Shown in pieces: positions 1 through 10,860 of a stretch of 64,000 nucleotides of DNA. The DNA comes from Gongronella butleri. Lineage: Eukaryota; Mucoromycota; Mucoromycetes; Mucorales; Cunninghamellaceae. The notes beneath the pieces are model-generated. The model searched no databases and had not been told where the DNA came from. It saw only the letters and a list, made by a program, of their open reading frames with translations. The position numbers were made by a program, and so were the translations under genes. How positions within the stretch are numbered: the stretch's first letter is position 1; the number at the start of each line of letters is the position of its first letter. The stretch lies in contig JAIWZP010000010.1 of the NCBI GenBank assembly GCA_025201375.1, forward strand, positions 496,001-560,000, given 5' to 3'.

Positions 1-80
1 CCACACACACACCCACACACCCACACACCGACCACCCCACCACCCACCACACCCATACACCCTGCCCACCCACACCCGCA
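1..80. repeat. CA-rich low-complexity start of window
   Basis: The first 80 or so bases are almost only C and A on the plus strand, in CCACACAC- and CCACC-type words with no fixed unit. This resembles irregular C1-3A telomeric DNA of some yeasts, but no CCCTAA/TTAGGG repeat is present and the tract is short. It may be a degenerate telomere-adjacent tract at a contig end or an ordinary CA microsatellite. Confidence 0.5.
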
Positions 81-864
81 CATCCACAGTGTGGAAAAAA
101 TACACGTGTGTCACGCCATTTTTGTCGTGGTTCGGGCAAGGTGACACGAACTCTCGGGATATCAAGAGCCGGTGACACGAACAGGATGTGAGTCGCCCAA
201 TGGGGCCGCGATTTTTCTTTGCACCAATCAGAAAATCCAGTTTTCAAAAGTTTCGACAGCGGATAGCTCTGCAAAATCAAAGACACGCGGAAAAGATGTG
301 GCGGACAAAGTTGCTCAGAATTGGATTCTCTACACATGTCCTTAATCAATGACGCGCTCAAATTCAAAAGCGCACGCGGAAAACACGCAATAAAGAATGA
401 GCCAATCAAAATGCCGGAAAAGGCACTTTTCGAGCGCGTTTTTCTCGAACTTTTTGCGGGGCAAGGTGCAAGGTGCATTAAGCAAAGTAACTGCAATTTT
501 TTTTCTCTACAAATCCGCCCAGTAAACCATATTTTTAAAATCAAAAGCGCGGACGGATGAGAGTGAACGTTATTTTGGCTGTAAAAACACAAACTTCAAT
601 CCCATTTTTCTCCCAAACGCGACTATAAGATACGGGGTAACGGACACCACTATTGAATTCTCCTGGAAAATGCGCATCGGAAAGTGGGCCTAACTCGAAA
701 AATTCAAAGCGACAACATTAATAAGTATGTCTAAAGTATGTCTACTACTATCTACTATATGTCTACAAGTACACAACAACAATCAAAAGAAAAATAAATA
801 CGCCCAATTTTGAAAAAAGCGACATCCAATTTGGGAAAGAGCGACAAAAATTTGTCAAACCTCT
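81..864. other. Non-coding AT-rich stretch, no gene seen
   Basis: No open frame here looks coding. The only structure noted is a short imperfect direct repeat, GGTGACACGAAC, found near 140 and again near 171. The rest is AT-rich with scattered GCGC words like those of the repeat element that follows. Confidence 0.5.
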
Positions 865-1067
865 GTAACGGATTTGTCCAACAAGTCAGCGCGAAACATC
901 TATTTTTCAACGCGCAAATTAAAATTTTTTGCATGCAAATCAGATTGAGCACGCGCAAAGTGGAATTGAGGTGCGCGCGGATTGCTGGTGTGGGACGCGC
1001 GGATTGCTGATTAGGAACGCGTGGATTGGAGTGAAGGCCGCGCAGGTTGGGGTGTGGGGCGCGCAGG

Positions 1068-1395
1068 TTTAATTTGGAATCTTTGACGCGCTTGGTCATC
1101 GAGAAGCGACGCGTTTCTTTAAATTTGCATACATTTGGCACTATCTCAGCAAAAAATATTGCCCTTGCGTTTCCTCGACACATCTCGCGTCTCTCACTAT
1201 TGTTCTTTTGTGGCTTAAATTTAGAATCTCTGACGCGCTTGGTCATCGAGAAACGACGCGCTTCACTAAATTGCAAACACTTTTGCATTTGCTCTGGGAA
1301 AATGCATTACCCTCGCATTTCCCCCGGCACATGTCGCAGCTATCGCAATTGTTCTTGTGTAGTTTTAATTTAGAGTCTCTGACGCACTTTGTCTC
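1068..1395. repeat. Tandem repeat, ~147-bp unit, about 2.2 copies
   Basis: Units begin near 1068, 1214 and 1363. Each starts with a TTTAATTT-GAATC-like word followed by CTTTGACGCGCTTGG or CTCTGACGCGCTTGG, and each full unit ends in a TTGTTCTT-rich tract. Units differ by scattered substitutions. The third unit is partial. Confidence 0.65.
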
Positions 1396-1433
1396 TACTT
1401 TGAGTAATATATTTGATTGTTTTTGATTGTTTT

Positions 1434-1670
1434 TGATCGTTTTTGACCATTCGGAGAAGTTTGTGCAATCGACTTAGCTCACGAAAACAAATTGCGTCGC
1501 ATGCTCTTGTGAAACTTGAAATACAGAAGAGAGCCACACGCACGGTTTTTGATCACTTTTGATCGTAAATGATTACTTTTGATCATAAATGATCATTTTT
1601 GATCGTTCCGAGAACCTTGTGCGTTCGACATGTCGCTCATTGGATAATAAACTTGTCGCATGTGCACAAT
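1434..1670. repeat. Diverged ~156-bp tandem duplication with TTTTGATC motifs
   Basis: TTTTTGACCATTCGGAGAA at 1440 and TTTTTGATCGTTCCGAGAA at 1596 begin two related segments that stay alignable through a GTCGCATG word. The stretch 1400-1610 carries many TTTTGATC/TGATCA words, giving a GATC-rich patch. Confidence 0.5.
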
Positions 1671-2240
1671 TGCGACATGCCGCACACTGCCAAAAAAAAA
1701 CAAGCCTCACATGTGCTGTTGACGTGTCGCTTGCTGGAAAAAAGGTTGTCGCACTGTCGCTTTCGAAAAAAAAACTGTCGTATGCCAAGTCGTCTTCTTT
1801 TTTTTTAGTGTTAAAATCGACAAAATCTTTGTTGCATGGTGTTTGGCATCTATTTTTGCTTCTTTTGCACGCCACAATGCCGAAGTCACTCTTCTCTGAT
1901 AAATCTGCAACATAGTCTCACCACCAATCTGCGAGGCCCTCATCCCAATCTACGCGCCCCACACTCCAATCCGCGCGTCCCTAATCAGCAATCCGCGCGC
2001 TGCACACCAGCAATCCGCGCGCACCTCAATTCCGCTTTGCGCGTGCTCAATCTGATTTACCTGCAAAAAAATTTAATTTGCGCGTTGAAAAATAGATGTT
2101 TCGCGCAGACTTGAAATCCGGTACGTGTATTAAAATTCTGTGTATCATAATCTATCATGGCATGGTTCTATCATGGAGTGGAGAGGTCAAAAGGGGGGTG
2201 TTTTCTAGCTTAGGTTGATGAATTGGGGCTCGTGGAAGCT

Positions 2241-2804
2241 TTAAAAGCAGTATGGTGAGGGCATAGAGAGCGTGTACGAGGCCGTTGGGGGCGCGACGAG
2301 TTGCAATGGCGGCAACGTCATGATAGGCTGCTGCGGCGCCGTGTACATTCGGCTGGATGTGGGTCGTTTGAGGGCCTGGCGCTTGTTTTGGAACCAGATT
2401 TGCACGGTGCGTGGCGACATGCCCAATTGCTGGCTCAAGCGCATGCGCAGCTCACTGGAGGGGAAGAACGTGTGGCTAAAGACGTGATTCAAGACGCGCA
2501 CCTGAGCGGGTGTCGCGCGCTTGCGCTTGGACCCCGTAGTGGTGCGATGGCTGCAAGATGACGAAGAAGACGACATGGAACAAGGCGACGACGGCGCCGA
2601 CGGCAATGACAATGGCGACGATGCGAGCGAGGAGCACGAAACAGGGGATGACGGCGACAACAATGGCGAGGGCAGCGTGTGCATGGACGACAATGGGATC
2701 GCTAGCTTGGGCAATGATGGAAAAGAGGCATTAGGCGGCGTAAGTGGTACCGGGTCGGCAGGCAATTGGCGCAGAATATCCGAAACAGAGGGCAACATGG
2801 TCAT
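2241..2804 (-). CDS. Homeodomain transcription factor
   Basis: A single-exon gene for 187 residues. Residues about 92-149 form a homeodomain: a basic GSKRKR arm, helix 1 around QVRVLNHVF, and a third helix carrying the diagnostic WFQNKR (about 137-142), which contacts the DNA major groove. The N-terminal 90 residues are rich in Ser and Pro and the C-terminal tail in Pro, as is common in fungal homeodomain regulators. It is expected to act in the nucleus as a sequence-specific DNA-binding regulator. The spacing between helices is that of a typical 60-residue homeodomain, with no TALE-type insertion seen. The target genes cannot be told from the sequence. The start is the first Met of the open frame; a Met two codons downstream is an alternative. 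Confidence 0.88.
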   Translation of the reverse strand: MTMLPSVSDILRQLPADPVPLTPPNASFPSLPKLAIPLSSMHTLPSPLLSPSSPVSCSSLASSPLSLPSAPSSPCSMSSSSSSCSHRTTTGSKRKRATPAQVRVLNHVFSHTFFPSSELRMRLSQQLGMSPRTVQIWFQNKRQALKRPTSSRMYTAPQQPIMTLPPLQLVAPPTASYTLSMPSPYCF

Positions 2805-4682
2805 GGAAGCAAAAAGCCAATTGAAAAAAGATTAAAGAAATCACAATTCGAAAAAAATGAAAAAGACACGTTTTATAAAGAGCGGGGATACGACGCGTCT
2901 CCTTTTTTTCCCAATGGGCATCAATTCACGGTCACTGCATGCAAGGAGCACATCTATCCTTCTCTGCCTCAAAAAAAAAAACAAGGAGCAGGAATGTGAG
3001 GAGAAAAAAGCCCGAGGAGAGCAAAAGGGAGAGAAATGGCCAACTGGTTTTTCTTTCTTCTTCTATTTTTTTTTTCCTATGCATGTCCCTTACATGGGTC
3101 CCTCCCTGCCTCTTTAGCCCTTGGATCCTTTGATTTGCCACAGCTTCCGGGGCTCCTGATCCACGTTGTGCTCGTTTTTTTTTTTAAGCTTATCGATGCG
3201 AAGGAGGTCGGTTTTTTACCTTTTGTAATCAATTACGGCAAAAGCTAACAAGTCGCGTGTCCCATGGGCTCATGGGCCATCGATTGGACGCGTTCCCTGA
3301 TCCGCCGCAACCCTATTTTTTTTTTTTTTACGGATGGGTGACACAGGAAACAAAAAGAAACGAAATTAGGCGTATTTTTGACACGCGCCTCTTCATCGTC
3401 GGTGATCCATCAACCTTTTGGCGCGTGATTTCCATCCGATTATTTTATCTATGAAAGATGAAATGTTATTAGGGTGCCAAGCACGCGCGTGTTTATTTTT
3501 GAAAAAAAAAAAGTGGGTGCGTGATAAAAAAAAAACGGCATCTTGTTTCCGCTCGCACGCGTGGTTGTGCCTGTGTGTCCATCTGGCCATCTTTTTTCCC
3601 CCCTTCTCTTGGGTCGTCGTCTCTTGTGTTCTGCAGGGGGGCACGCCCTCGGTGTGTCCCCTTTAAAACGTGCTAATCCTCTTTTTGTCGGCTTCTCCTT
3701 TCTCGATTGCTCCCCCCTCCCCTAGGGGCAATGTCCATTGGGACCTTGTCCCAATTGAGAAACACTCAATGGATCTGCCCAGCCGCGCGTTGTCATTGCC
3801 ATGGGCCATGCAAGGTGGAGAAAGAAAAAAGACAATGCGGCCACCTGGCAATTGCATCCTCTCCTTTATGGCGTGTGCCTCCTTTTTTTTATCTTCTTTT
3901 TGAACCAATTGCCATGGACACGAACAATGAGATAGCTTTTGGGGGGAGGTGATTTGTTTTAATCTTTTGTAATTTCATGCTTTTTGTCATGAGGATTTTG
4001 CGTTTTTTTTTTTTTTGTTTTTTTTTTTGTGCATGTGCTTGATGGTGGGTGCACCAGCACGCTGCTCGGTCCCCCCTGCGAATTGGCTGGCCGATCACTG
4101 TTGTCGTGAGAGCTGGGAATCACGCCCACGTAAGCTTTCCAGCAATCAATGTCGAGAGGGAGGTGAAAAAAAGGGGGGAACAAGGGAGCCCATGACCTTT
4201 CTCTCTGTGTCTCTCATCCCCCCCCCTTTGTTTCTCGATGCTTCATCTTGTTTCCCGCCGTCCCTCCCCCCTCTTCCCTCACTGTCCGATGAGAAAATAA
4301 TAAACGCGTCTCACCCTCAACATTTTCTCGAAGGGCAAGCCATTTTATTTTATTTTTCCTATTGGCCCACAAACAGGGCTTCGCTCGAGTCAATCATGGC
4401 AATGATGCTCCCCCAATTCCTGTTTTTCATTGTTTTTTTTTTTTTGCAAATTGATGTGCCGTTGCACAGAACCATTTGATTTTTTATTTTTAACTCTGTG
4501 TAAAAAGACAATGAAATGGAAAAAGAAGATTGAGGGTGGTACAAGCGCACTTTTATTACCATGTTTTCACACTGGCAAGCCCCGCGTCTAGGCTGTGAAC
4601 GGAACAGGGCGGCCACCCGACGATCAGAAAAGAAAAAAAAAAGCCAAATAATAAGCGCGTGCTGTTGTGTCGCGCATTCGTG
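2805..4682. other. Intergenic, no gene supported
   Basis: About 1.9 kb of T- and A-homopolymer-rich sequence between the homeodomain gene and the ALG12-glutaredoxin gene. The short open frames contain long Phe or Lys runs from these homopolymers and show no recognisable domain. Confidence 0.6.
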
Positions 4683-5382
4683 CTACCTAGGGCAAGCAAG
4701 GCGCTCACCCAACAACTGGTCCTTTTCCATCGCCAGCATCGCGTCGTAGCCGCCATAGGACGTGCCGCCGATGAACAGATGTGGGAACGTGCGCTGCCCC
4801 GTGCGGTCGATCAGTGCTTGCTTGATTTGCGCGCCATCAGGCTGCTGATCCACCTCGATGACGTGAATGCCTTGGAGATTGGGACAATGCGACGCAAGCA
4901 ATTGCTTGGCGGCATGGCAATAAGGACTAAAAATAAAGAAAATAAGAAAAAAATAAAAAAAAAAAAATAAAAAGCAACATGGTAAGACATGTGGACATGA
5001 GGCTATGCTGATTGCTGACAAGGGCGTCTTAATTTTTTTTTTCTTGGTCCGCAGTTCCCACCACCGAAATGTCATTGCCCCTCCGCTCCGTGTCCTCCTC
5101 TCCCCCCCCCCCTCTCTTTCTCTCTTTTCCGTCCGTCCTTGGGGCTTTCAGGTCTCATGGCACACCAAAAATTGCACTCTCAAAATTGCAATTGGGTGTG
5201 CGCCATTGGGATGCGCCATTGGACACTGCCCTTTTACCTTTTTTTTCGTTTTTTTTCATTTTTGCTCTTTTTTTTTTTTTTTTTTTTTTTTTTGCTTACC
5301 AATAAGACTTGCTGTAGAGGACCAAGGGGTATTTATGAAGCGTGTGATTGAGCCATGTGGCATGTGGATGTCTCAATTGCAT
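4683..5382 (-). other. Glutaredoxin module (possible independent start)
   Basis: This marks the glutaredoxin part of the preceding gene. From the internal Met at 5382 the spliced product would be 108 residues, the usual size of a free-standing dithiol glutaredoxin, with CPYC active site, the TFP cis-proline loop and a GG-containing glutathione-binding region. If translated from this Met it would be a soluble glutathione-dependent reductase. If translated as the C-terminus of ALG12 it would be anchored at the ER. Confidence 0.6.
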
Positions 5383-6888
5383 TGTGTAGATAGCGGGGCC
5401 AATGTCGACTGATAAGGGGGCGAGGAAGCGGCGCCAGCGCCATTGTTTGAGATCTTTGAGCCATTGGGCGAGTGACGTGCGGCGGCGGACGCGATGAAAG
5501 GCGTGTGTCACATGAACGAGGTCAAAGTCGGGCGGCATAGAGTTTGGTGGCACAGTGGTAATAAGATGCGTGTAGCGAGCATCCAGATAATCGTCCAAGC
5601 TTGCATGCGTTTCATCTTTGCTGTACGACCATGGCCCATCATTGTACCATTGCCCAAATCTGGAAGCGCCTGTCATTGCCGTGCCCACATCCATATGCAC
5701 GCGGATCGACGCCGACGCGTCGTGTTTCTGATGGAGCACATGCAGCGCTTCGCCGCCCGGGTAATTCCAGCTCGAGATGTACACCATCCCCAGCGCCACC
5801 ATGAAACTTGCCGCCAAACAACCAAAAAGCCCAATTCGTGTCACAAGCACGCGAATGGAACCGGAATGATGCGTGTCACGCCAAAGTTGATCCATCATGG
5901 CCGCGGCAACGCCAGTCAGCACGGGAACCACGTAGATCAAAAAGCGCCACTCTTTGTGCGGCAGCAAAGAAAAGACAAAAATGTATGTCCATGCCGGCAA
6001 GAGCAATTGGCGCGACTGTGGAATGCGCCACGCAGCCAGCAGCGACAGTGGATACGCGACCATCAAGACGCGCGGCAAAAACAAGACCGCGTACGCGTAA
6101 AATGGCATGGTGCCCCATTCGTTGCTCTTGTTGAGAACAACATTGAAAAAAAAGCCCTCGCCTTCGGGCCAAACCCAGCGTCGCCAGAACCACGAGTCAA
6201 TTGGCACCGTGACCAAAAGACTGAGCGCGCTTGACGCGACAAGACGCGTCAATGCGACGCGGAAGGCCAGGATCCGGAACACGGCCAATTGATAAAAGAG
6301 TAAAATAACGAGCAAAATCCCGGCTTCGAAGCGAAACACGATACCAGCCACGCTTAGATAATCGATCATGCGTGTTTGATGAAACGCGCGATCCGTCGTG
6401 CTGGCCATGCTCTGCACCCAATGGGCCAAACCGACGGTCACAAGCGGAAAAGCAAACATGTTGGGCAATGGGCGGCTGGACCAAAAGCAAAAATGGAATT
6501 GACAACATGTCAACAAGACAAACCACGCGTCGGTACGCGGTCCAAACATTTTGCGCAATGCGCGTTGCCAAGGCAGCAATGACGCGGTCACGAGAGCCGC
6601 CAAAACAAGCCTGACCACCACTTGCTCTAAAAGTCCAAGGGGAGGAGCGAAAACGACGCGTTCCAAAACAAAGAGCAGCGGCTTGGCAAGCGCACTGACG
6701 ATGGCGGCACCGACACACGTCCGGGGGACTACGCCTGGAAACTCGAGATGATCGTATTGAGCAAGATTGGTGCCATAGTGCAAAAAGTCGTGCATTGCCT
6801 GCAAATTGAAGCTTTCCTCCACCTTTGTAAAGGGGCAGAGACAGCAGTAGCACGCTATCAGCACATACAAACACACAGACGCTTTCAT
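4683..6888 (-). CDS. ALG12: ALG12 alpha-1,6-mannosyltransferase fused in frame to dithiol glutaredoxin
   Basis: Two exons: 6888-5300 and 4926-4683. Exon 1 encodes a multi-membrane-span GT22-family protein starting MKASVCLYV. Early motifs KVEESFNLQAMHDFLHYG and DHLEFPGVVPRT are typical of ALG12, which adds the eighth mannose to the lipid-linked N-glycan precursor in the ER lumen. No stop codon follows the ALG12 C-terminal region. The same frame continues into YPLVLYSKSY, and splicing (donor GGTAAGC, acceptor TTTTTAG) completes a Cys codon to give SKSYCPYCHAAKQLL, the active site of a class I glutaredoxin. Exon 2 supplies the rest of that fold, including TFPHLFIGG and GGYDAM. Total about 610 residues: roughly 510 for ALG12 and 100 for the glutaredoxin. 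A Met at 5382, at the junction, could start a separate 108-residue glutaredoxin, so nested genes remain possible. Domain identities are firm; one polypeptide is an inference. Confidence 0.85.
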
Positions 6889-7400
6889 AAAGGGAGGGGG
6901 GTCCCTATCAGTGGGAAAGCAAAATGGAACAAAGAAAGAAAAAAAAAAAAGGGTGTAACCAGGGAAAAAAAAAAAGGGGCAACACAAAAGTTTATTGGGG
7001 GGAGCAGATCAATTGAGGGTATTGATTTAAAAGGGCGCCATTTGTGGATGTGTCTTCGCTTTTTTTTTTTCTTGCTTCCTCTTCCCTTTTTCCCCTTTTT
7101 CCTTTTACCTTTGTTCCTTTTTGCTTTTCTTCCTCGACCCGGCCTTTGCTTGGAGCTCTTGATACACCTTCTTCGCTTCTTCAGTCATAGCACTTCGTCT
7201 CTTTTTTTTCGTCCGCTCTTCACCCCTCCCCCTTCCTCTCCTTAACGTGGCACGCCCTCCTTTTTCCTTTTTTTTTTTATTCTCCACGCTTTTTCCCCCT
7301 CCCCCTCTTTTTTTGCCTCCCCATTTTTTGAAATCGGCTCGTTTCCTTTCTTTTTTTTTCCTGCCTTTTTTTTTGTTTCCCTGTATTGTCGTGTTTTATC
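6889..7400. promoter_or_regulatory. Divergent promoter region, ALG12 (-) and alpha-arrestin (+)
   Basis: A 512-bp spacer between two divergent start codons. It is strongly strand-asymmetric: the arrestin-proximal half is a long pyrimidine-rich (CT) tract on the plus strand. No specific factor site could be recognised. Confidence 0.5.
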
Positions 7401-9409
7401 ATGAAAGATGGGTTTAAGCGATTTACTATCGAGCCTGCGATGGACACGCTCGAATTCATGGGTCCAGGCCACGCGCCGGAGTCTGTGATCTTGCTGCAGG
7501 GCAACATCCACTTGTCTCTGACGCGCCCGATCAAGATCAAGGGCATGGCCGTCAAGTTCAAGGGCTTTGGGCGCGTCAGTATTGCCGGCAATCCGTCTGC
7601 GGGACTTTACAGCCCAATCCTGCCCAAGCTCAAATGCTCACTGGCCAGCAAGTCGCTGCTGCCTGCGGGTGACCATGTCATCCCCTGGGACATGGAAATC
7701 CCCAACATCTATCCGCCCAGCACGCTCATCAAGCGCGCCAATGTGTTTTACCGCGTCGAGGCCACCATTTCGTTTGCGCTTGCCAAGGCCATCACTGCCG
7801 AGCATCACGTCGTCCTTCGCCGCCATCTGCTACCTTGCGTCGAGCTCGCACCACTCGTCGAAACCAAGCTGCTGGAGCACACGGTGCCTGCGAAATTCCA
7901 TTACGAGATCGAGGCGCCTCAAATCATCTGCCTCGACCAGCAGCAGCTGCCCTTTGCCGTAAAGTACCTTTGCATCGCCAACCAAAAGGCCGTGCAGAGC
8001 ATACGCACGCAATTGACCCAAATCGAGATCTACAAGTAAGGCCGCAAACAATGAAAACAAGAAAAAAGTGCCCCCAGCGGAGCATAAGAAAGCTAAAGAC
8101 AAAGAGAAATGGGCCCCGAAAAAAAAAAACCAGGGGCAATTCCACCGAGAATTGGGCCGTGCCCCGAGAAAATGTGGGACTCTGGGGTTCCAGCCAAAGA
8201 TGGGCCCAAAAATTGGACTCGCCTTTTGATTGACGCTGCCTTTTTCTTTTTTTTTTTTTTTTTTCTTTTTTTTTTTTTTTTTGTTTTTTAATATTTTCAT
8301 TGTCATTTAGGATCAATTCGATTTCCAAGACCGAGTCGAACCTGACGCAGGTGCCGATGGATGTGTACAATTTGGACAAAAAGGTGAATGACCTAAAGCA
8401 GCGGCGCGATTATGCAAAATACATCAAGCGGACGATTCCTGCCCTGATTCATGCGGTGGACGACAATCGGACGTCGGCGTGGCAGCAGCCGATTGTGCTC
8501 CGACACAAGCTGCATCAGTATTTGCATGCGACGTACGACTCGCCGCTTGTTTCTGTGCATCACCAGCTGGAAATCACGTTTCAATTCGGCCACCGGTTCG
8601 AAGACATCAAGGCAAAGATACCCATCATCATTGCATCTGTGCCGGGCGCGGCGTCGATGCAGGACGCGTCGTTTCCCTGGCAATCACTGCCATCGTCGCT
8701 CAAATATCCATTCGAGACCATCACGCGGTACGAGAGCACCATGGTCTATCCCGAATCCGACGCACACGATGTGGACGGTGCCGAGCCGGCGCTGCGGCCA
8801 TCCGAGGACTCAACGGCGCGCCACGGGATCACCAGTCTCGTTGTCGACACCAGCATTCCCGTGCCAAAGCTGAATTTGGCCGCCACCAAGCCATTGAACG
8901 CGCGTCACGCAAAGGGAACACCGTCTTCATCGTCTTCTCAGCATCCCTATCCTTCTTCGCATCAGCAGCAATCATCGCAAGTGCCCATTTATCACTCGCC
9001 TCTGCCACACCCGCCCCCATCCACCACCAACACGGCGCCCGCCGCACCGACAAAGTGGTTCAATTCCGCCATGAATCTCAGTGAATACCAACCCATTAGC
9101 TTGCAACAACAGGCCCATCATCCATCCATGCATCAACAAACTCGCCAGCCTTACCAGCGCCCTCATACCTCTGCTGCCCTGCGCACACCACCAAACACAA
9201 TGCAGCAACAACAGCAGCGTAACCACCAACAATCATCCAAAAAGGCACCGCGTCGACGCAGACCTTTGCCGCCCATTGATGTCGAGCTTGCCAATGGCAT
9301 CAAGCCAAAAATCATGATCAACACCCTCGTCAAGAGCAATTCCAGCTCAGAGGTCCTGCCCGAGGCCGACCGCAGCATTGTCCAGTCGCAGCCAGGTAAA
9401 TTTGAAAAT

Positions 9410-9448
<39 letters not shown>

Positions 9449-10654
9449 CAAATCAAAATAAAATGAAAAAGAATTCGCAATTCTCATCCACGCTTTTTTT
9501 TTCTTTTCTTTTTACCAAAAGGCGACGAGTACGAAGAGGAGGAAGACGAGCACGACGAGATGGAGGATGATGACGACGACGACGATGACGAATTCGATTT
9601 CCAATCGGTTTATTCTGATCTTTCGATGCACAGCCACGAGCTTGCACCTGGTTTGAGCACGTCTGCCAGCGAAGGATCCAATGGCAGTCATCACAGCTTG
9701 GCTAGTCGGCCTCCGTCGCCGGCCAATCGCCCGCCAGGCCCTGGTCTTCCGAGCAACACGGTGCTTCGTTCGCACGAGGAAGAACCACAAGCACTCGTCG
9801 AGGAATCGTTCGCGTACACGACGATCACGTCGCCAGCCATTGCGACGCTTGCGTCTTCGATGCTGTTGTCGCCGTGCAACTCCAACTCGTCGACGGCGTC
9901 GTCGGGCACGCGCCGGCGCATTGCTCTGTCGTCCGTGTCGTCGCTGATGAATCAGACGGTGGCGGGCACGAGTGTTGGTCGCGACAGCCTTTCATTCCAC
10001 TCGTTTGGCGGTCCGTTTTCGCCTCCACGCCCACAAAGCGGCATCAGCGTCATCCCACCCATGCCATCGCCCTTGCGTGGCTCCGTCCTCATCCGTGACG
10101 AGGATTCCGTCGACCCCGGCAATGACATCCCGCCGACCGACGCCCAATTCGTGGACAATGACGACGGCGGCGGCAGCACCACCCTCAATGTGCTCATGGA
10201 TCACGACAAGGAGAATCGCCAGGCCGCCGTCGCCACCGCTGCTAAGCAACGCTATTTGCACGCAAAGTTGCCGCCCATACCCTCAACCGATCCGCAGCCG
10301 CAGCAGCAATTGGCCCAGCAACAGCAACAAGAACAACAACAGGCGCAAAATGACCAAACGGCCACCACAACACCCATTCCACGCCGCCGTGCCAAGAACG
10401 AGATCAGCGTGCTGACTCAGACAAAACGCATGACGCGTCTTTACATTGACGACAGCGACGACGAGACATTGGACCCTCTGCCTCCCATCCCAGAAAGCCT
10501 GCAGGCCAACATTGTCGCGTCGTCCGCCAATCATGATTCCTCTCAGCCCCCCGCATGGTCAGCACTCGTCTCGCCCTCTTCTGGCGCACCACAACTGCCG
10601 CGCCTTTCCTTTGGCATGACGCTCACAGATGCCTTTTTAGACGAATATCAGTAA
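7401..10654 (+). CDS. Alpha-arrestin domain protein
   Basis: Three exons (7401-8035, 8311-9395, 9522-10654) giving about 950 residues; all junctions are in phase. Exon 1 is an arrestin N-like beta-sandwich (LQGNIHLSLTRPIKIKGMAVKFKG, then LLPAGDHVIPWDMEIP). Exon 2 starts with the C-terminal arrestin half (VYNLDKKVNDLKQRRDY, HHQLEITFQFG). Residues after about 330 are low complexity, rich in Gln, Ser and Pro, with an Asp/Glu run at the start of exon 3. In fungi such proteins act as adaptors that recruit Rsp5-type ubiquitin ligases to plasma-membrane transporters for endocytosis. No PPxY motif was seen, so how it would bind a ligase is unclear. ATG 7401 was chosen because an in-frame extension upstream lacks another ATG. 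Confidence 0.85.
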
Positions 10655-10661
10655 TTTAATG

Positions 10662-10667
10662 AATAAA
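10662..10667 (+). terminator. Poly(A) signal AATAAA after alpha-arrestin
   Basis: AATAAA lies eight bases past the arrestin stop codon and about 195 bp before the PEX2 start. Confidence 0.45.
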
Positions 10668-10860
10668 AAGCCCCTACATTGTAATTTCTCCTCTGCCCGG
10701 GGCATTGCATGCATGATCGTTTTTGAAAAAAAAAAATGGTGGGGTACCAATTTAAAACCCCGCTTGCTGGATCGACTCAAAAGAGAAATTTGGGTTGGTC
10801 ATCCATTCTTTTTGCTTTTTGCATTCTTCTTTTTTTTTTTTTTTTTTGCTCTTCTCCTCC

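Larger units (their letters stand above)
865..2124. mobile_element. Non-coding foldback-type element with ~200-bp inverted arms
   Basis: Bases 865-1071 and 1926-2124 are inverted copies of each other with scattered mismatches and a few small gaps. Each arm contains about five degenerate 21-22-bp tandem units of the type AATCCGCGCG plus spacer. The 850-bp interior has its own tandem repeats: about 2.2 copies of a ~147-bp unit from 1068, and a ~156-bp duplication from about 1440. No open frame inside looks like a transposase, so if mobile it would be non-autonomous. Target-site duplications could not be identified, so the outer limits are approximate. Confidence 0.6.

Noticed and set aside
1..80. 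Canonical telomere
   Set aside because: No TTAGGG/CCCTAA units are present; the CA-rich tract alone does not establish a chromosome end, so it is kept only as a low-confidence finding.
5494..6234. Plus-strand open frame of 246 codons
   Set aside because: It lies antisense to ALG12 exon 1, which has clear homology; the plus-strand product shows no family.
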